Source: Comamonas sp. lk (GTDB taxonomy: Bacteria > Pseudomonadota > Gammaproteobacteria > Burkholderiales > Burkholderiaceae_C). From it: a stretch of DNA of 64,000 bases. The notes beneath the pieces were generated by a model. It saw nothing but the letters and a program-made list of their open reading frames with translations, had not been told where the DNA came from and ran no database searches. The stretch spans positions 558,001-622,000 of the forward strand of contig NZ_UOOB01000001.1 of assembly GCF_900564145.1 (NCBI RefSeq), written 5' to 3'. Made by a program: the position numbers and the translations under genes. Numbering within the stretch: the first letter of the stretch is position 1; every line of letters starts with the position of its first letter. Below are positions 26,458 through 36,177 of the stretch, one piece after another.

Positions 26458-26463
26458 TATAAT
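26458..26463 (+). promoter_or_regulatory. -10 box of the second tRNA-Phe gene
   Basis: A perfect TATAAT in a block nearly identical to that of the first copy (one base differs over about 22). Confidence 0.6.
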
Positions 26464-26498
26464 CATGGCTTCGGCAAACATCAACGCTGAATGAAAAA

Positions 26499-26574
26499 GG
26501 CCCGGTAGCTCAGTCGGTAGAGCAGAGGATTGAAAATCCTTGTGTCGGCGGTTCGATTCCGTCCCAGGCCACCA
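26499..26574 (+). tRNA. tRNA-Phe (anticodon GAA), copy 2
   Basis: Identical over all 76 bases to the first copy, including the C-A mismatch in the acceptor stem. Confidence 0.96.
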
Positions 26575-26580
26575 AATTCA

Positions 26581-26612
26581 AAGCCCCAGTACTGCAAAGT
26601 ACTGGGGCTTTT
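26581..26612 (+). terminator. Terminator of tRNA-Phe copy 2
   Basis: AAGCCCCAGTACT and AGTACTGGGGCTT form a 13-bp perfect stem with a GCAA tetraloop, ending in TTTT. Confidence 0.85.
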
Positions 26613-26750
26613 CTCATTGCCTCGAGGCCCGGGCCCTGGGCTTTTGTGGGCGCTCGGCGTGCTGTCTTCGGGGCAGGCAAGACGCGGTAAGCTCGCTGTT
26701 GGCCATGCTGCCGGCGTACAAGGCGCAGGCAGGGCACTGGGAGGGCTTAC

Positions 26751-29700
26751 GTGACGACACAATGGCAGCCGGGGCTGATTGCCCTGCATGGAAATCAGAC
26801 CGAAGCGCTGGCCGATACGGTGCTGGCCTGGTTGGCCGCGCATCCGCTGGAGGTGCTGGAGCCCGAGATCGTGCTGGTGCAGAGCAACGGCATGGCCGAG
26901 TGGTTCAAGATGCGCATGGCCGCGGCCCAAGGCGTGTGCGCCGCCGCCCGGGTCGAGCTGCCCGCGCGTTTTGTCTGGCGCAGCTATCGCCAGATTCTGG
27001 GTGCGGACAAGGTGCCGCGTGAATCGCCGCTGGATGAAACGCCCATGATCTGGCGCCTGATGCGCATCCTGCCTCAATGCCTGGAGCAGCCTGAATTCGC
27101 ACCGATTGCCAGCTTTCTGCGACCTGGGGAACCTCAGCGTCTGCTGCAGCTGGCCGAGCGCCTGGCCGACCTGTTTGACCAATACCAGATTTACCGGGCC
27201 GATTGGCTGGATGCCTGGGCCCAGGTGCAGGATGTGCTGCGCAATCCCGGGCGCCCCGATGTGCCTGTCCCCGAAGGCCAGCTGTGGCAGCCCAGCCTGT
27301 GGCGCACGGTACTGGCTGAGCTTGATGAGCTAGAGCGCGAAGCCACACGCCCGGCCTTGCTGGCGCGCGTGCTGGCTGCGCTGCAGTCCGGTCAGCCGCC
27401 GGTCAGTCCGCTGGCCCGCCGGGTGGTGGTTTTCGGCATGAGCCAGATGCCGCTGTCTCTGATGCAGTTTCTCAGCGGTATTGCCCAGCACAGCCAGGTG
27501 CTGATTGCCGTGCCCAACCCCTGCCGTTTTCACTGGGCCGATGCGATTGACGGGCGTGAGCTGCTGCGCCAGGAGCGCCGTCGTCACCCGCACCGCGCGG
27601 GGCAGGATCTGGCGCGCATACCGCTGGAGGCCATGCACGCCCATGCCCATCCGCTGCTGGCAGCCTGGGGTCGGCAAAGCCGCGACTATGTGCGCCAGCT
27701 CGACAGCTTTGACACCACGGACGAGGTGGCTGCGCAATGGAGCTGGCCGCGTGTGGATGTGTATGACGAAGCCGACGCCCATGATCTGGCGCAGGCGCCC
27801 TTGCTCACCCAGGTGCAGCAGCGCATACGCGATCTGGTGCCGCTGGCCGAGCATCCGCGCCTGCAGATTCCCGCAGCAGATCGCTCCATCGTTTTCCACA
27901 AGGCCCATGGCCTGGTGCGTGAGCTGGAAGTGTTGCACGATGAATTGCTGCACATGCTGGCTCAGCCCGCGCAGGGTGAGCAGGCTAGACTGGCACCGCG
28001 CGACGTGGTGGTCATGCTGCCGGCGATCGAAGAGGCAGCGCCCTCCATCCGTGCCGTGTTCGGCCAATATGGGCGCCATGACGCGCGCTACATCCCTTTC
28101 GATATTGCCGACGTGGGTGCGCGTGCCAGCAGCCCGCTGATCACGGCGCTGCAATGGCTGCTCAAGCTACCGCAGCAGCGCTGCCGGCTGAGCGAGCTAT
28201 GCGATCTGCTGGATGTGCCTGCCGTGGCCGCCCGCGTGGGGCTGGATGCCGATGAGCTGCCGCAGCTCACCCGCTGGATGGCGGGGGCTGGCATACGCTG
28301 GGGCCTCAACGAAGCCCAGCGTTCGCAGCTGGGCTTGCAGGCCTGCGGCGACCCCAATAGCGCCTGGTTTGGTTTGCAGCGCATGTTGCTGGGCTATGCC
28401 AGCGGCGGCAGCGCCGAGACGCAGGTCCAGGCTTTCGCCGGAATTGAGCCCTACGACGAGGTCGGCGGTCTCAGCGCCGAACTGGCCGGCAGCCTGGCCA
28501 GCTTGCTGCAGCGCCTGTTGCAATGGTGGAAAACCGCCAATGTGCCTGCAGCGCCTGCGCAGTGGGCAGAGCGTTTTCGCGCCCTGCTGGACGATTTTTT
28601 TGTCAGCCGCAGCGATGAGGATCAGGCTTTGCTGGCCGCGCTGGATGTGGCCCTGGTCCACTGGCAAAGAGCCTGTGAGCAGGCCGATTTTCATGCCGAG
28701 CTGGTGCTGGAAGTCGCCCAGGAGGCCTGGCTGCAGGCCTTGTCGGAACCTGCCTTGAACCAGCGCTTTCGCGCCGGTGGCGTCACCTTCTGCACCCTCA
28801 TGCCCATGCGGGCGATTCCGTTTGAGGTGGTGTGCCTGCTGGGCATGAATGATGGCGACTATCCGCGTCGTGCCAGCCGTTCCGATTTCGATCTGATGGC
28901 TTTGCCAAAGCAATCGCGTCCCGGCGACCGGGCCCGGCGTGATGACGACCGCCAGCTCATGCTCGATGCTCTGCTGTCTGCGCGGCGCATGCTCTACATC
29001 AGCTGGGCCGGGCGCCATGTGCGCGACAACAGCGAGCAGCCGCCGTCCGTGCTGGTTTCGCAGCTGCGTGACTATCTGGAGCAGGCCTGGCAGGGCGAGG
29101 AGGGCGGCAAGCTGCTGGCGCAGCGCACGCATCAGCATCCGCTGCAACCCTTTAGCCGCCGCTATTTCGAGGCCGATTCCGCTGTGCGCACCTATGCCCG
29201 CGAGTGGCATGCGGCGCACGCGGCGCAAGCTGCAGCCGTCGCCTCCCAGGCTGTGCCCTTTGTGCTGGATGCCAGCACCCCGCTCACGCTGGCGCGGTTG
29301 ACGGATTTTCTGCGCCACCCCGCCCGAGCTTTTCTGCGCAACCGACTGCTGGTGCGCTTCGAGCCGGATGAGGAGGTCATAGAAGACGACGAGCTGTTCC
29401 AGGTCGACGGCCTGACCGCATACAGCCTGGTGCAGCAGCTGCAGCAAGACGTGGTCACGCAGCTGGTACATGCCGGAGATTTTGCGGATGCAGATGTCTC
29501 GCGGCAGGTGCAGCAACAGGTGCAACGCCTGGCGCGCGCGGGCGTGCTGCCGCTGGCGGGTCTGGGCGCACGCGAAGCCCAGGTCTTGCAAGCCCAGGTC
29601 ACACCCTCGCTGGTGGCTTGGCAAAATCTGATGAAAGAATGGCCGCAGCCGGCATCCAGAATGCGCTTGTTGCTACAAGAAAATGACTTGCTGCTCGATG

Positions 29701-30272
29701 ATTGGGTGGACGGCCTGCGTCAGCGCAGCGACGCCGACACGGTGGGTGAGGGCGATGGTGCTCATGAATTTCAGCTGAGCTGGTTTGCCATGGACCCGCG
29801 CAGCCTGCTGGACAAGGAGCGCCAGCCGCGTGCGGACAAGCTGCTGTCCATCTATGTGCGCAGCCTGGCCCTGTCTGCCACGGGCGCACAGGCCCTGGGC
29901 TGTGTGGTGGCGCGCGATACCGTGCTCTGGGCCTTGCCCATGGAGCAGCGCCAAGCGCAATCGGCGCTGCTGTCCTTGATGGCTTTGTGGCGGCAAGGCC
30001 AGAGCGCGCCCTTGCCCCTGCCGTTGCGCACGGCCATGGCCGCTGCCGCTGACGATCTGCGCGCCGCCACGGCGGCCTATGAGGGCAGCCATGTGCTGGA
30101 CGGTGAATGCATGGATGCCAGCTGGGCGCGTTGCTATGCCAGCTGGGACGACTTGCTGGCCAGCGGCCAGTTTCAAGACCTGGCCAAGACGGCTTACACC
30201 CCCCTGCTGGAATGGAAAAGCCAGTACCTGCGTACCGAGGCCTTGCCCGAACTGAACCAGGGGCAGGCATGA
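26751..30272 (+). CDS. recC: Exodeoxyribonuclease V subunit gamma (RecC)
   Basis: Subunit of RecBCD that splits the duplex and recognises the Chi signal during double-strand break repair. The 1173-residue protein starts with GTG after GGGAGGG. The helicase-like N-terminal region is visible (VLVQSNGMAEWFKMRMA, FVWRSYRQILG), as are VVFGMSQMPLSLMQFL, VVMLPAIEEAAP and the CLLGMNDGDYPRR region typical of RecC. Its stop overlaps the recB start (ATGA). The order recC-recB-recD without ptrA is usual in betaproteobacteria. Confidence 0.95.
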   Translation: MTTQWQPGLIALHGNQTEALADTVLAWLAAHPLEVLEPEIVLVQSNGMAEWFKMRMAAAQGVCAAARVELPARFVWRSYRQILGADKVPRESPLDETPMIWRLMRILPQCLEQPEFAPIASFLRPGEPQRLLQLAERLADLFDQYQIYRADWLDAWAQVQDVLRNPGRPDVPVPEGQLWQPSLWRTVLAELDELEREATRPALLARVLAALQSGQPPVSPLARRVVVFGMSQMPLSLMQFLSGIAQHSQVLIAVPNPCRFHWADAIDGRELLRQERRRHPHRAGQDLARIPLEAMHAHAHPLLAAWGRQSRDYVRQLDSFDTTDEVAAQWSWPRVDVYDEADAHDLAQAPLLTQVQQRIRDLVPLAEHPRLQIPAADRSIVFHKAHGLVRELEVLHDELLHMLAQPAQGEQARLAPRDVVVMLPAIEEAAPSIRAVFGQYGRHDARYIPFDIADVGARASSPLITALQWLLKLPQQRCRLSELCDLLDVPAVAARVGLDADELPQLTRWMAGAGIRWGLNEAQRSQLGLQACGDPNSAWFGLQRMLLGYASGGSAETQVQAFAGIEPYDEVGGLSAELAGSLASLLQRLLQWWKTANVPAAPAQWAERFRALLDDFFVSRSDEDQALLAALDVALVHWQRACEQADFHAELVLEVAQEAWLQALSEPALNQRFRAGGVTFCTLMPMRAIPFEVVCLLGMNDGDYPRRASRSDFDLMALPKQSRPGDRARRDDDRQLMLDALLSARRMLYISWAGRHVRDNSEQPPSVLVSQLRDYLEQAWQGEEGGKLLAQRTHQHPLQPFSRRYFEADSAVRTYAREWHAAHAAQAAAVASQAVPFVLDASTPLTLARLTDFLRHPARAFLRNRLLVRFEPDEEVIEDDELFQVDGLTAYSLVQQLQQDVVTQLVHAGDFADADVSRQVQQQVQRLARAGVLPLAGLGAREAQVLQAQVTPSLVAWQNLMKEWPQPASRMRLLLQENDLLLDDWVDGLRQRSDADTVGEGDGAHEFQLSWFAMDPRSLLDKERQPRADKLLSIYVRSLALSATGAQALGCVVARDTVLWALPMEQRQAQSALLSLMALWRQGQSAPLPLPLRTAMAAAADDLRAATAAYEGSHVLDGECMDASWARCYASWDDLLASGQFQDLAKTAYTPLLEWKSQYLRTEALPELNQGQA

Positions 30273-33200
30273 GCAGGCCACAAGAGATGAATCCCATGAC
30301 CCAGGCGGCCAGCCATATTCTTGATGCGTTTCAGTTTCCGCTCTGGGGCTCGCGCCTGATCGAGGCCAGCGCGGGCACGGGCAAGACCTGGACGATTGCC
30401 GCCCTGTATCTGCGCCTGGTGTTGGGCCATGGCGGCGAGCAGGGCTTCAACCGGCCGCTGATGCCGCCCGATATCCTGGTCATGACCTTTACCCGGGCCG
30501 CCACGCGCGAGCTGTCGGACCGGATTCGCGATCGCCTGGTGAATGCCGTCAAATGCTTTCGCGGCGAGCAAGAGCCTGAGGAGCACGATGTGTTCCTGCG
30601 CGATCTGCGCGCGGTCTATCCCGAAGGCCCGCTGCGCGCAGCCGCTGCATGGCGGCTGGACATGGCCGCGCAATGCATGGACGACGCGGCCATTCACACC
30701 ATAGACGCCTGGTGCCAGCGCATGCTGCGCGAGCATGCTTTCGACAGCGGCAACCTGTTTGACGAGACGCTGGAAGCCGATGAAAGCCAGCGCCAGATCG
30801 AAGCGGCCCAGGACTATTGGCGCCAGCAGTGCTACCCCCTGTCTGGCGAACTGCTGGAGCAGGTGCTTGAGGTCTGGCCCCATGTGGGGGCGCTGGTGGG
30901 CGATATGCAGTCACTGCAGCGCGAGGCGGTGCCGGCCGAGGCCGGAGCCGGCTCGCTGGCCGAATGCGTGGCGCAAGCCCGGCAACAGCGGTGCCAGGCC
31001 TTGCAAGCCCTGGCCGAGGGTTGGGCGGACAAGGCCCAGCGCTTGCAGACCTGGCTGGATGCGCAGCTGGACGGCAACGGTGCCCTATGGGACAAGCGCA
31101 AGCTGCAGCCGGGGCGCTACACGGGCTGGCTGGCGCAGATTGCGGCCTGGGCCGCTGACCCTTTGAACAGCACCTTGGAGTTGACGGATGCCGCGCGCAA
31201 GCGCCTGAGCCCCGAGGGCATGGCCGAGGCCTTCAAAGGCTCGACCATGGATTTGCTGCTGCCCACGGAATTTGCCCAGCTGCAGCAGCTGTTGGGCCAG
31301 CTGGCCCGGATTCCCAGCATGGCCGTGGTGCTGCGCCTGCATGCGGCGGCCCAGGTGCGACAACGTCTGCAATGGCTCAAGCGCCAAGCCGGCACCTTCG
31401 GTTTTGCCGATATGCTGCAGCGGCTGGATGGCGCGCTGGCTGGCGAGAACGGCGCGGCGCTCAGGGCTAGCATTCTGGCCCAGTACCCGGTGGCGCTGAT
31501 TGACGAGTTTCAGGACACTTCGCCGCTGCAATACCGTCTGTTTGAGCAGATTTACCGCACGGCCGACAACGACTCGGAAAGTGCTTTGCTGCTGATCGGC
31601 GATCCCAAGCAGTCGATTTACGGGTTTCGCGGTGCCGACATTTACAGCTATCTGCAGGCGCGCCAAGCCACCGAGGGCCGGCACTATGTGCTGGGCACCA
31701 ATTTCCGCTCCACCCAGGCTCTGGTGGCTGCCGTCAATCACTGGTTTGCCGAGGCAGAAAAGCGGCCCGGCGAAGGCGCTTTCATGTTCCGCCAGAGCCG
31801 CGCCGAGAATCCTCTGCCATTTGAAGCTGTGGTTGCCAACGGCCGCGCCGAGGTGCTGATGACCGGGGCCCAGCCCATGGCCGCGCTGACCGTGGCCTGG
31901 GATGGCTCCGTGAGCGATGAGCCGCTGAGCAACGAGGTGATTCGTCGCCGGTTTGCCGAGCATTGTGCCGACCGGATCGTGCAGTGGCTGATGGATGAGG
32001 CCACGGGTTTTGCGCAGCCGGGCAAGCCGCTGCAGCGCCTGCGGCCCGCCGATATTGCCGTGCTGGTGCGTACCGGCAAGGAGGCTGCCGCCGTGCGCCG
32101 TGCTTTGGCCCAGCGTTCGGTGGCTTCGGTGTATCTGTCGGATCAGGATTCGGTGTTTGCCAGCGACGAGGCGCAAGACCTGCTGTACTGGCTGCGCGCC
32201 GTGGCCGCGCCGCTGGATGCAATGGCAGCGCGCGCGGGTCTGGCCACCCGTTTGATGAGCCTGACGCTGGACGAACTGGCCTGGCTGGCCGCCGATGAAG
32301 AGGCCTTTGATGCCCAAAGCGAGCAACTGCGCGAGTTGCACAGCCTGTGGCTGCGCCACGGCGTGCTGGCCATGCTGCGCCAGACGCTATACCGCTTCCA
32401 GCTGCCTGCGCGCTGGCTGGCCGAGCTGGGGGGCGAGCGGCGGCTGACCAACTATCTGCACCTGGCCGAGTTGCTGCAAACTGCCAGCGCCCAGCTGGAG
32501 GGCGAACAAGCCTTGATCCGCTGGCTGGCCACGCAGATCGAGCAGCCAGGCAGCGGCGGCGAGGCGCAGATCGTGCGACTGGAATCCGATGCCGATCTGG
32601 TCAAGGTGGTGACGGTGCACAAAAGCAAGGGCTTGGAGTATCCCGTGGTCTGCCTGCCGTTTGCCGGCAGCTTCAGGCTCATGGAGCGGCGCGGCACGGC
32701 CTATCTGTCGCTGCCCGTGCAGGGCGAAGCCGGCCCGGCGCGCGAACTGGTGCTGGACTATGACGACGAGCAGCTGGCGCAGGCCGACCGCGAGCGGCTG
32801 CGTGAGGATTTGCGGCTGTTCTATGTGGCACTCACTCGCCCGCGCCACGCGCTGTGGATGGGCATGGCGCCCATGAAGCGCGGCAATGGCAAGGCCTGCG
32901 TGAATGAGAAAGGCTCGGCCGGCTATCTGCTGGCCGGCGATGAGGCGCAATCCCTGCCCGGCTGGCGTCAGCAACTGGGCGCCTTGGCCGATGGCTGCGC
33001 ACAGATTGCGGTGCTGGATCTGCCGGCGCAGCTGCCCGAGCTGCAGCTTTGGCAGTCGCCAGAGGCCGCGCCGGCGCTGCTGGCCGCGCCCCAGTACGCG
33101 GCGGAATTTGACCGACGCTGGGGCATTGGCAGCTTCACCTCGCTGACGCGGGCCATGGCCGCTCCCAGCGTGCCGGTGCTGCCCGTGGTGTCCCTGCATC

Positions 33201-34078
33201 CGGCCGACGATGAGGTGCAGACGGCAATGCTGGACGCCGCCGACAACGCATCTGCCAACACCTTGCCGGACGCTTTGCTGCCAGGCCTGCCCATGCAGGT
33301 CGCGCCCGTGGCTGCCGTCTGGCACCGTTTCATGCGCGGCCCCGTGGTGGGCAATTTTCTGCACGACCAGCTGGAATGGCTGATGGGCGAGGGCTTTGAC
33401 CTGCCGCAGGCCGCTAGTGAAGAGGGCGAGTTCAGCGCGCTGGAGGGCCGCCTGCTGCGCCGCTGCGAGCGCGCGGGCCGCAAGGATCAGGCGCTGGACG
33501 TGCTGCGCTGGTTGCGCGCCGTGGTGCACCAGCCGCTGCCGCCGCTGCAGACCAGTCTGGTGCAACTGGCCCAGGGCCAGGCCTTGCTGGCCGAGATGGA
33601 GTTCTGGCTGCCGGCCCACCAGCTTTCGGCTCCGCGCATCGATGCGCTGTGCCGCCAGTACATCCTGCCCGGTCTGTCGCGCCCGGCGCTGCCGCAGCGC
33701 GAGCTGCACGGCATGCTGATGGGTTTTGCCGATCTGGTGTTCAGCCACCAGGGGCGCTACTGGGTGCTGGATTACAAGACCAACCATCTGGGCCAGGATG
33801 CCGGCGCCTACACGCCCCAGGCCTTGGCCCATGCCATGCTGGCCCACCGCTATGACGTGCAGGCCGCTTTGTACCTGCTGGCCTTGCACCGTCTGCTGCG
33901 CAGCCGCCTGGGCCAGGCTTACGAGCCCGCACAGCAGTTGGGAGGGGCGCTGTACTACTTTTTGCGCGGTATCGATGGCGAGACGCAAGGCATGCATGTG
34001 CAGGGCTGCAGCGACGACATGCTGGCGCTGCTGGATGGGCTGGACGCCTTGCTGCAGGAGAAGGAGGGCGAGGCATGA
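30269..34078 (+). CDS. recB: Exodeoxyribonuclease V subunit beta (RecB)
   Basis: 3'-to-5' helicase and the only nuclease of RecBCD. The start overlapping the recC stop gives 1269 residues; a second ATG six codons on is possible. Walker A is EASAGTGKT near residue 30, motif Ia MTFTRAATREL, Walker B region LIDEFQDTSPLQYRLFEQIY, and motif VI FYVALTRPRHAL. The C-terminal nuclease domain keeps its metal ligands (GFADLVFSHQGRYWVLDYKT, near residue 1160). Both activities should be present. It overlaps recD by 4 bases. Confidence 0.96.
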   Translation: MSRPQEMNPMTQAASHILDAFQFPLWGSRLIEASAGTGKTWTIAALYLRLVLGHGGEQGFNRPLMPPDILVMTFTRAATRELSDRIRDRLVNAVKCFRGEQEPEEHDVFLRDLRAVYPEGPLRAAAAWRLDMAAQCMDDAAIHTIDAWCQRMLREHAFDSGNLFDETLEADESQRQIEAAQDYWRQQCYPLSGELLEQVLEVWPHVGALVGDMQSLQREAVPAEAGAGSLAECVAQARQQRCQALQALAEGWADKAQRLQTWLDAQLDGNGALWDKRKLQPGRYTGWLAQIAAWAADPLNSTLELTDAARKRLSPEGMAEAFKGSTMDLLLPTEFAQLQQLLGQLARIPSMAVVLRLHAAAQVRQRLQWLKRQAGTFGFADMLQRLDGALAGENGAALRASILAQYPVALIDEFQDTSPLQYRLFEQIYRTADNDSESALLLIGDPKQSIYGFRGADIYSYLQARQATEGRHYVLGTNFRSTQALVAAVNHWFAEAEKRPGEGAFMFRQSRAENPLPFEAVVANGRAEVLMTGAQPMAALTVAWDGSVSDEPLSNEVIRRRFAEHCADRIVQWLMDEATGFAQPGKPLQRLRPADIAVLVRTGKEAAAVRRALAQRSVASVYLSDQDSVFASDEAQDLLYWLRAVAAPLDAMAARAGLATRLMSLTLDELAWLAADEEAFDAQSEQLRELHSLWLRHGVLAMLRQTLYRFQLPARWLAELGGERRLTNYLHLAELLQTASAQLEGEQALIRWLATQIEQPGSGGEAQIVRLESDADLVKVVTVHKSKGLEYPVVCLPFAGSFRLMERRGTAYLSLPVQGEAGPARELVLDYDDEQLAQADRERLREDLRLFYVALTRPRHALWMGMAPMKRGNGKACVNEKGSAGYLLAGDEAQSLPGWRQQLGALADGCAQIAVLDLPAQLPELQLWQSPEAAPALLAAPQYAAEFDRRWGIGSFTSLTRAMAAPSVPVLPVVSLHPADDEVQTAMLDAADNASANTLPDALLPGLPMQVAPVAAVWHRFMRGPVVGNFLHDQLEWLMGEGFDLPQAASEEGEFSALEGRLLRRCERAGRKDQALDVLRWLRAVVHQPLPPLQTSLVQLAQGQALLAEMEFWLPAHQLSAPRIDALCRQYILPGLSRPALPQRELHGMLMGFADLVFSHQGRYWVLDYKTNHLGQDAGAYTPQALAHAMLAHRYDVQAALYLLALHRLLRSRLGQAYEPAQQLGGALYYFLRGIDGETQGMHVQGCSDDMLALLDGLDALLQEKEGEA

Positions 34079-36159
34079 AAAGCAAACGCCACTTGGATGT
34101 GCACACCCAGGATTTGTTTGCCGCGCCTGAGCTGAGCGTGCAGCACATGCTGACTGCCTTGCAGCGCTTGAGCGATGCGGGCTTGCTGCGCAGAATTGAT
34201 AGCGCCCTGGCGCATTTTCTGTGGAGCCAGGATGCGGCGGCGCAGCCAGCCTTGCTGATGGCCGCCGCCGTGCTGGCGCAGATGGAGGGGCGCGGTCACA
34301 GCTGCCTGCCGCTGGCAGAGCTGGTGCGCAGCCCCAATAACGTGCTGGCCTGGCCCAAGGAGGCCTTGGCCGCGCAGGAAGTGCTATGGGCGCAGCTGCC
34401 CGCCAGCCTTACCGACTGGCTGGCCGCCTTGCAGCGCAGCCCCGTGGTGCGCGTGCTGGGCCGCGATGCCGATCAAGGTCAGCCCCTGGTGCTGCTGGGC
34501 GGCGAAGCTCCGCTGCTTTATCTGCGCCGCTACTGGGACTATGAACGCAGCGTGGCTGCGCATATTGTCAGCCGCACGGCCGTGGATGAGGCTGGCGTGG
34601 ATGAAGCCAAGGTGCGCCTCTGGCTGGACCGGTTGTTTGCCGCTTCTGCCAGTCCTGCCAGCCCAACCAGCTCTGCCGAGGCGGCCGATCTGGATTGGCA
34701 GAAGCTGGCCTGTGCGCTGGCCTTGCGCGGCCAGCTGTCCGTCATCACCGGCGGGCCGGGCACGGGCAAGACCTATACCGCGGCGCGCCTGCTGGCCTTG
34801 CTGTTTGCCACCGCACCCGATGCGCAGCAGCTGCGCGTGGCGCTGGCCGCGCCCACGGGCAAGGCGGCGGCGCGGCTCAAGCAGTCGATTGATACAGCAC
34901 TGCTGGACCTGAACCCCGTGGTGCAGGGCGAGCTGGATCTGCAGGCCTTGGTGCAGCGCATGGGCGGCGCCCGCACGCTGCACTCGCTGCTGGGCGCGCG
35001 GCCCGATACCCGCCATTGGGGCCACCATGCCGGCAAGCCGCTGGATGTGGACGTGCTGATCGTGGATGAGGCTTCCATGATCCATCTGGAGATGATGTCG
35101 GCGCTGCTCCAGGCCTTGCCGCCCACGGCGCGCCTGATTCTGCTGGGTGACAAGGACCAGCTGGCCTCGGTGGAGGCCGGTGCCGTGCTTGGCGATCTGT
35201 GCCGCGATGCGCCGGCTGGTTGCTATCTGCCCGATACCGTGGCCTATGCCCGGCGCGTGACGGGCTTGGAGATTCCTGCCGGTTTTGTGGCCGCCCAGGC
35301 GGCACTGCCGTTGGCCCAGCACACCGTGATGCTGCGCAAAAGCCGGCGCTTTGGCGGCCCCATAGGCCAGCTGGCGCAAGCTGTGAACCAGGGCGAGGCA
35401 CGCCAGGCCCTGGCCTTGCTCGAGGAGCACACGCGCCTGGGGCGCTCGGCCGTGCTGTGGGCCAGACAAGGAGGCGAGGTGTCGGAAGTCTCCAGCGCTG
35501 CCGTGCAAGGCCGTGGAAGCCAGGCCAGCTATGCCGCTTATGCGCAAAGTCTGGGTCTGTGGCGCGAAAGCCGACCACAGAGTGAGCCGGCACATCAGGC
35601 CTGGGTGATGGAGGTGCTGCAGTCTTTTGACCGCTTTCGCCTGTTGTGCGCCGTGCGTGAAGGCGACTGGGGTGTGGCCGGCCTCAACCGTGCCGTGGAA
35701 GCCCAGTTGCAGGCCCTGGGCGTGATCCGCAAGGAGGGCGAGTGGTATATGGGCCGCCCGGTGATGGTCAGCCGCAATGATGCGGCGCTGGGCGTTTTCA
35801 ACGGCGATATAGGCATGGCCTTGCCCAGCTTTGCCGATCCGGCGCGGTTGCGCGTGTATTTCTTGCAAGGCGATACTTTGCACCATGTGAGCACCGCGCG
35901 GCTGGCCCATGTGGACACCGCGTTTGCCATGACGGTGCACAAAAGCCAGGGCTCGGAGTTCGAGCACACGGCGCTGGTGCTGTCCGCACAGGGCGGCAGC
36001 GTGCTCAATCGCGAGCTGGTCTACACCGGCATCACGCGGGCCCGCGAGGCGTTCTCGCTCTGGGCCGAAGTGCCGGGGCTGCTGGCCTCGGCCATTGCCA
36101 GCCCCACGCAGCGCTCCAGTGGTCTGCTGCGATTTTTGGAGCAAAAAGCGCTTGATTGA
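34075..36159 (+). CDS. recD: Exodeoxyribonuclease V subunit alpha (RecD)
   Basis: 5'-to-3' helicase of RecBCD. The 694-residue protein is longer than the 608-residue E. coli form. Walker A GGPGTGKT is near residue 225; Walker B IVDEASMI, motif III LLGDKDQLASVEAGAVLGDL, and the C-terminal TVHKSQGSEF and YTGITRARE follow. The extra length lies partly between the helicase lobes, in a segment around residues 455-510 (RLGRSAVLWARQGGEVSEVS onward). The terminator of the convergent VOC gene overlaps its last codons. Confidence 0.95.
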   Translation: MKSKRHLDVHTQDLFAAPELSVQHMLTALQRLSDAGLLRRIDSALAHFLWSQDAAAQPALLMAAAVLAQMEGRGHSCLPLAELVRSPNNVLAWPKEALAAQEVLWAQLPASLTDWLAALQRSPVVRVLGRDADQGQPLVLLGGEAPLLYLRRYWDYERSVAAHIVSRTAVDEAGVDEAKVRLWLDRLFAASASPASPTSSAEAADLDWQKLACALALRGQLSVITGGPGTGKTYTAARLLALLFATAPDAQQLRVALAAPTGKAAARLKQSIDTALLDLNPVVQGELDLQALVQRMGGARTLHSLLGARPDTRHWGHHAGKPLDVDVLIVDEASMIHLEMMSALLQALPPTARLILLGDKDQLASVEAGAVLGDLCRDAPAGCYLPDTVAYARRVTGLEIPAGFVAAQAALPLAQHTVMLRKSRRFGGPIGQLAQAVNQGEARQALALLEEHTRLGRSAVLWARQGGEVSEVSSAAVQGRGSQASYAAYAQSLGLWRESRPQSEPAHQAWVMEVLQSFDRFRLLCAVREGDWGVAGLNRAVEAQLQALGVIRKEGEWYMGRPVMVSRNDAALGVFNGDIGMALPSFADPARLRVYFLQGDTLHHVSTARLAHVDTAFAMTVHKSQGSEFEHTALVLSAQGGSVLNRELVYTGITRAREAFSLWAEVPGLLASAIASPTQRSSGLLRFLEQKALD

Positions 36160-36167
36160 CAAGCGCT
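36142..36167 (-). terminator. Terminator of the VOC/GST genes, inside the recD end
   Basis: AGCGCTTG and CAAGCGCT are perfect 8-base arms. On the minus strand five Ts follow. The hairpin lies just past the VOC stop and includes the recD stop, so it serves the minus-strand genes. Confidence 0.65.
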
Positions 36168-36177
36168 ACAGGCTTGT

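Larger units (their letters stand above)
26225..26612 (+). repeat. Tandem duplication of a promoter/tRNA-Phe/terminator cassette
   Basis: Two copies offset by 226-229 bases. Each contains GTATGCATATAATC plus GGCTTCGG (promoter), an identical tRNA-Phe and a hairpin terminator with a shared CCCCAGT...ACTGGGG core. The sequence between the units differs, so the copies are separate transcription units, not one operon. Confidence 0.85.

Noticed and set aside
26270..26574. Duplicated tRNA-Phe as attachment sites of a genomic island
   Set aside because: No integrase or phage gene nearby; the repeat includes promoter and terminator and encloses only about 150 bases, so simple duplication explains it.
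32387..33997. Long reverse frame opposite recB
   Set aside because: His/Gln/Leu-rich shadow of a GC-rich gene with no domain.
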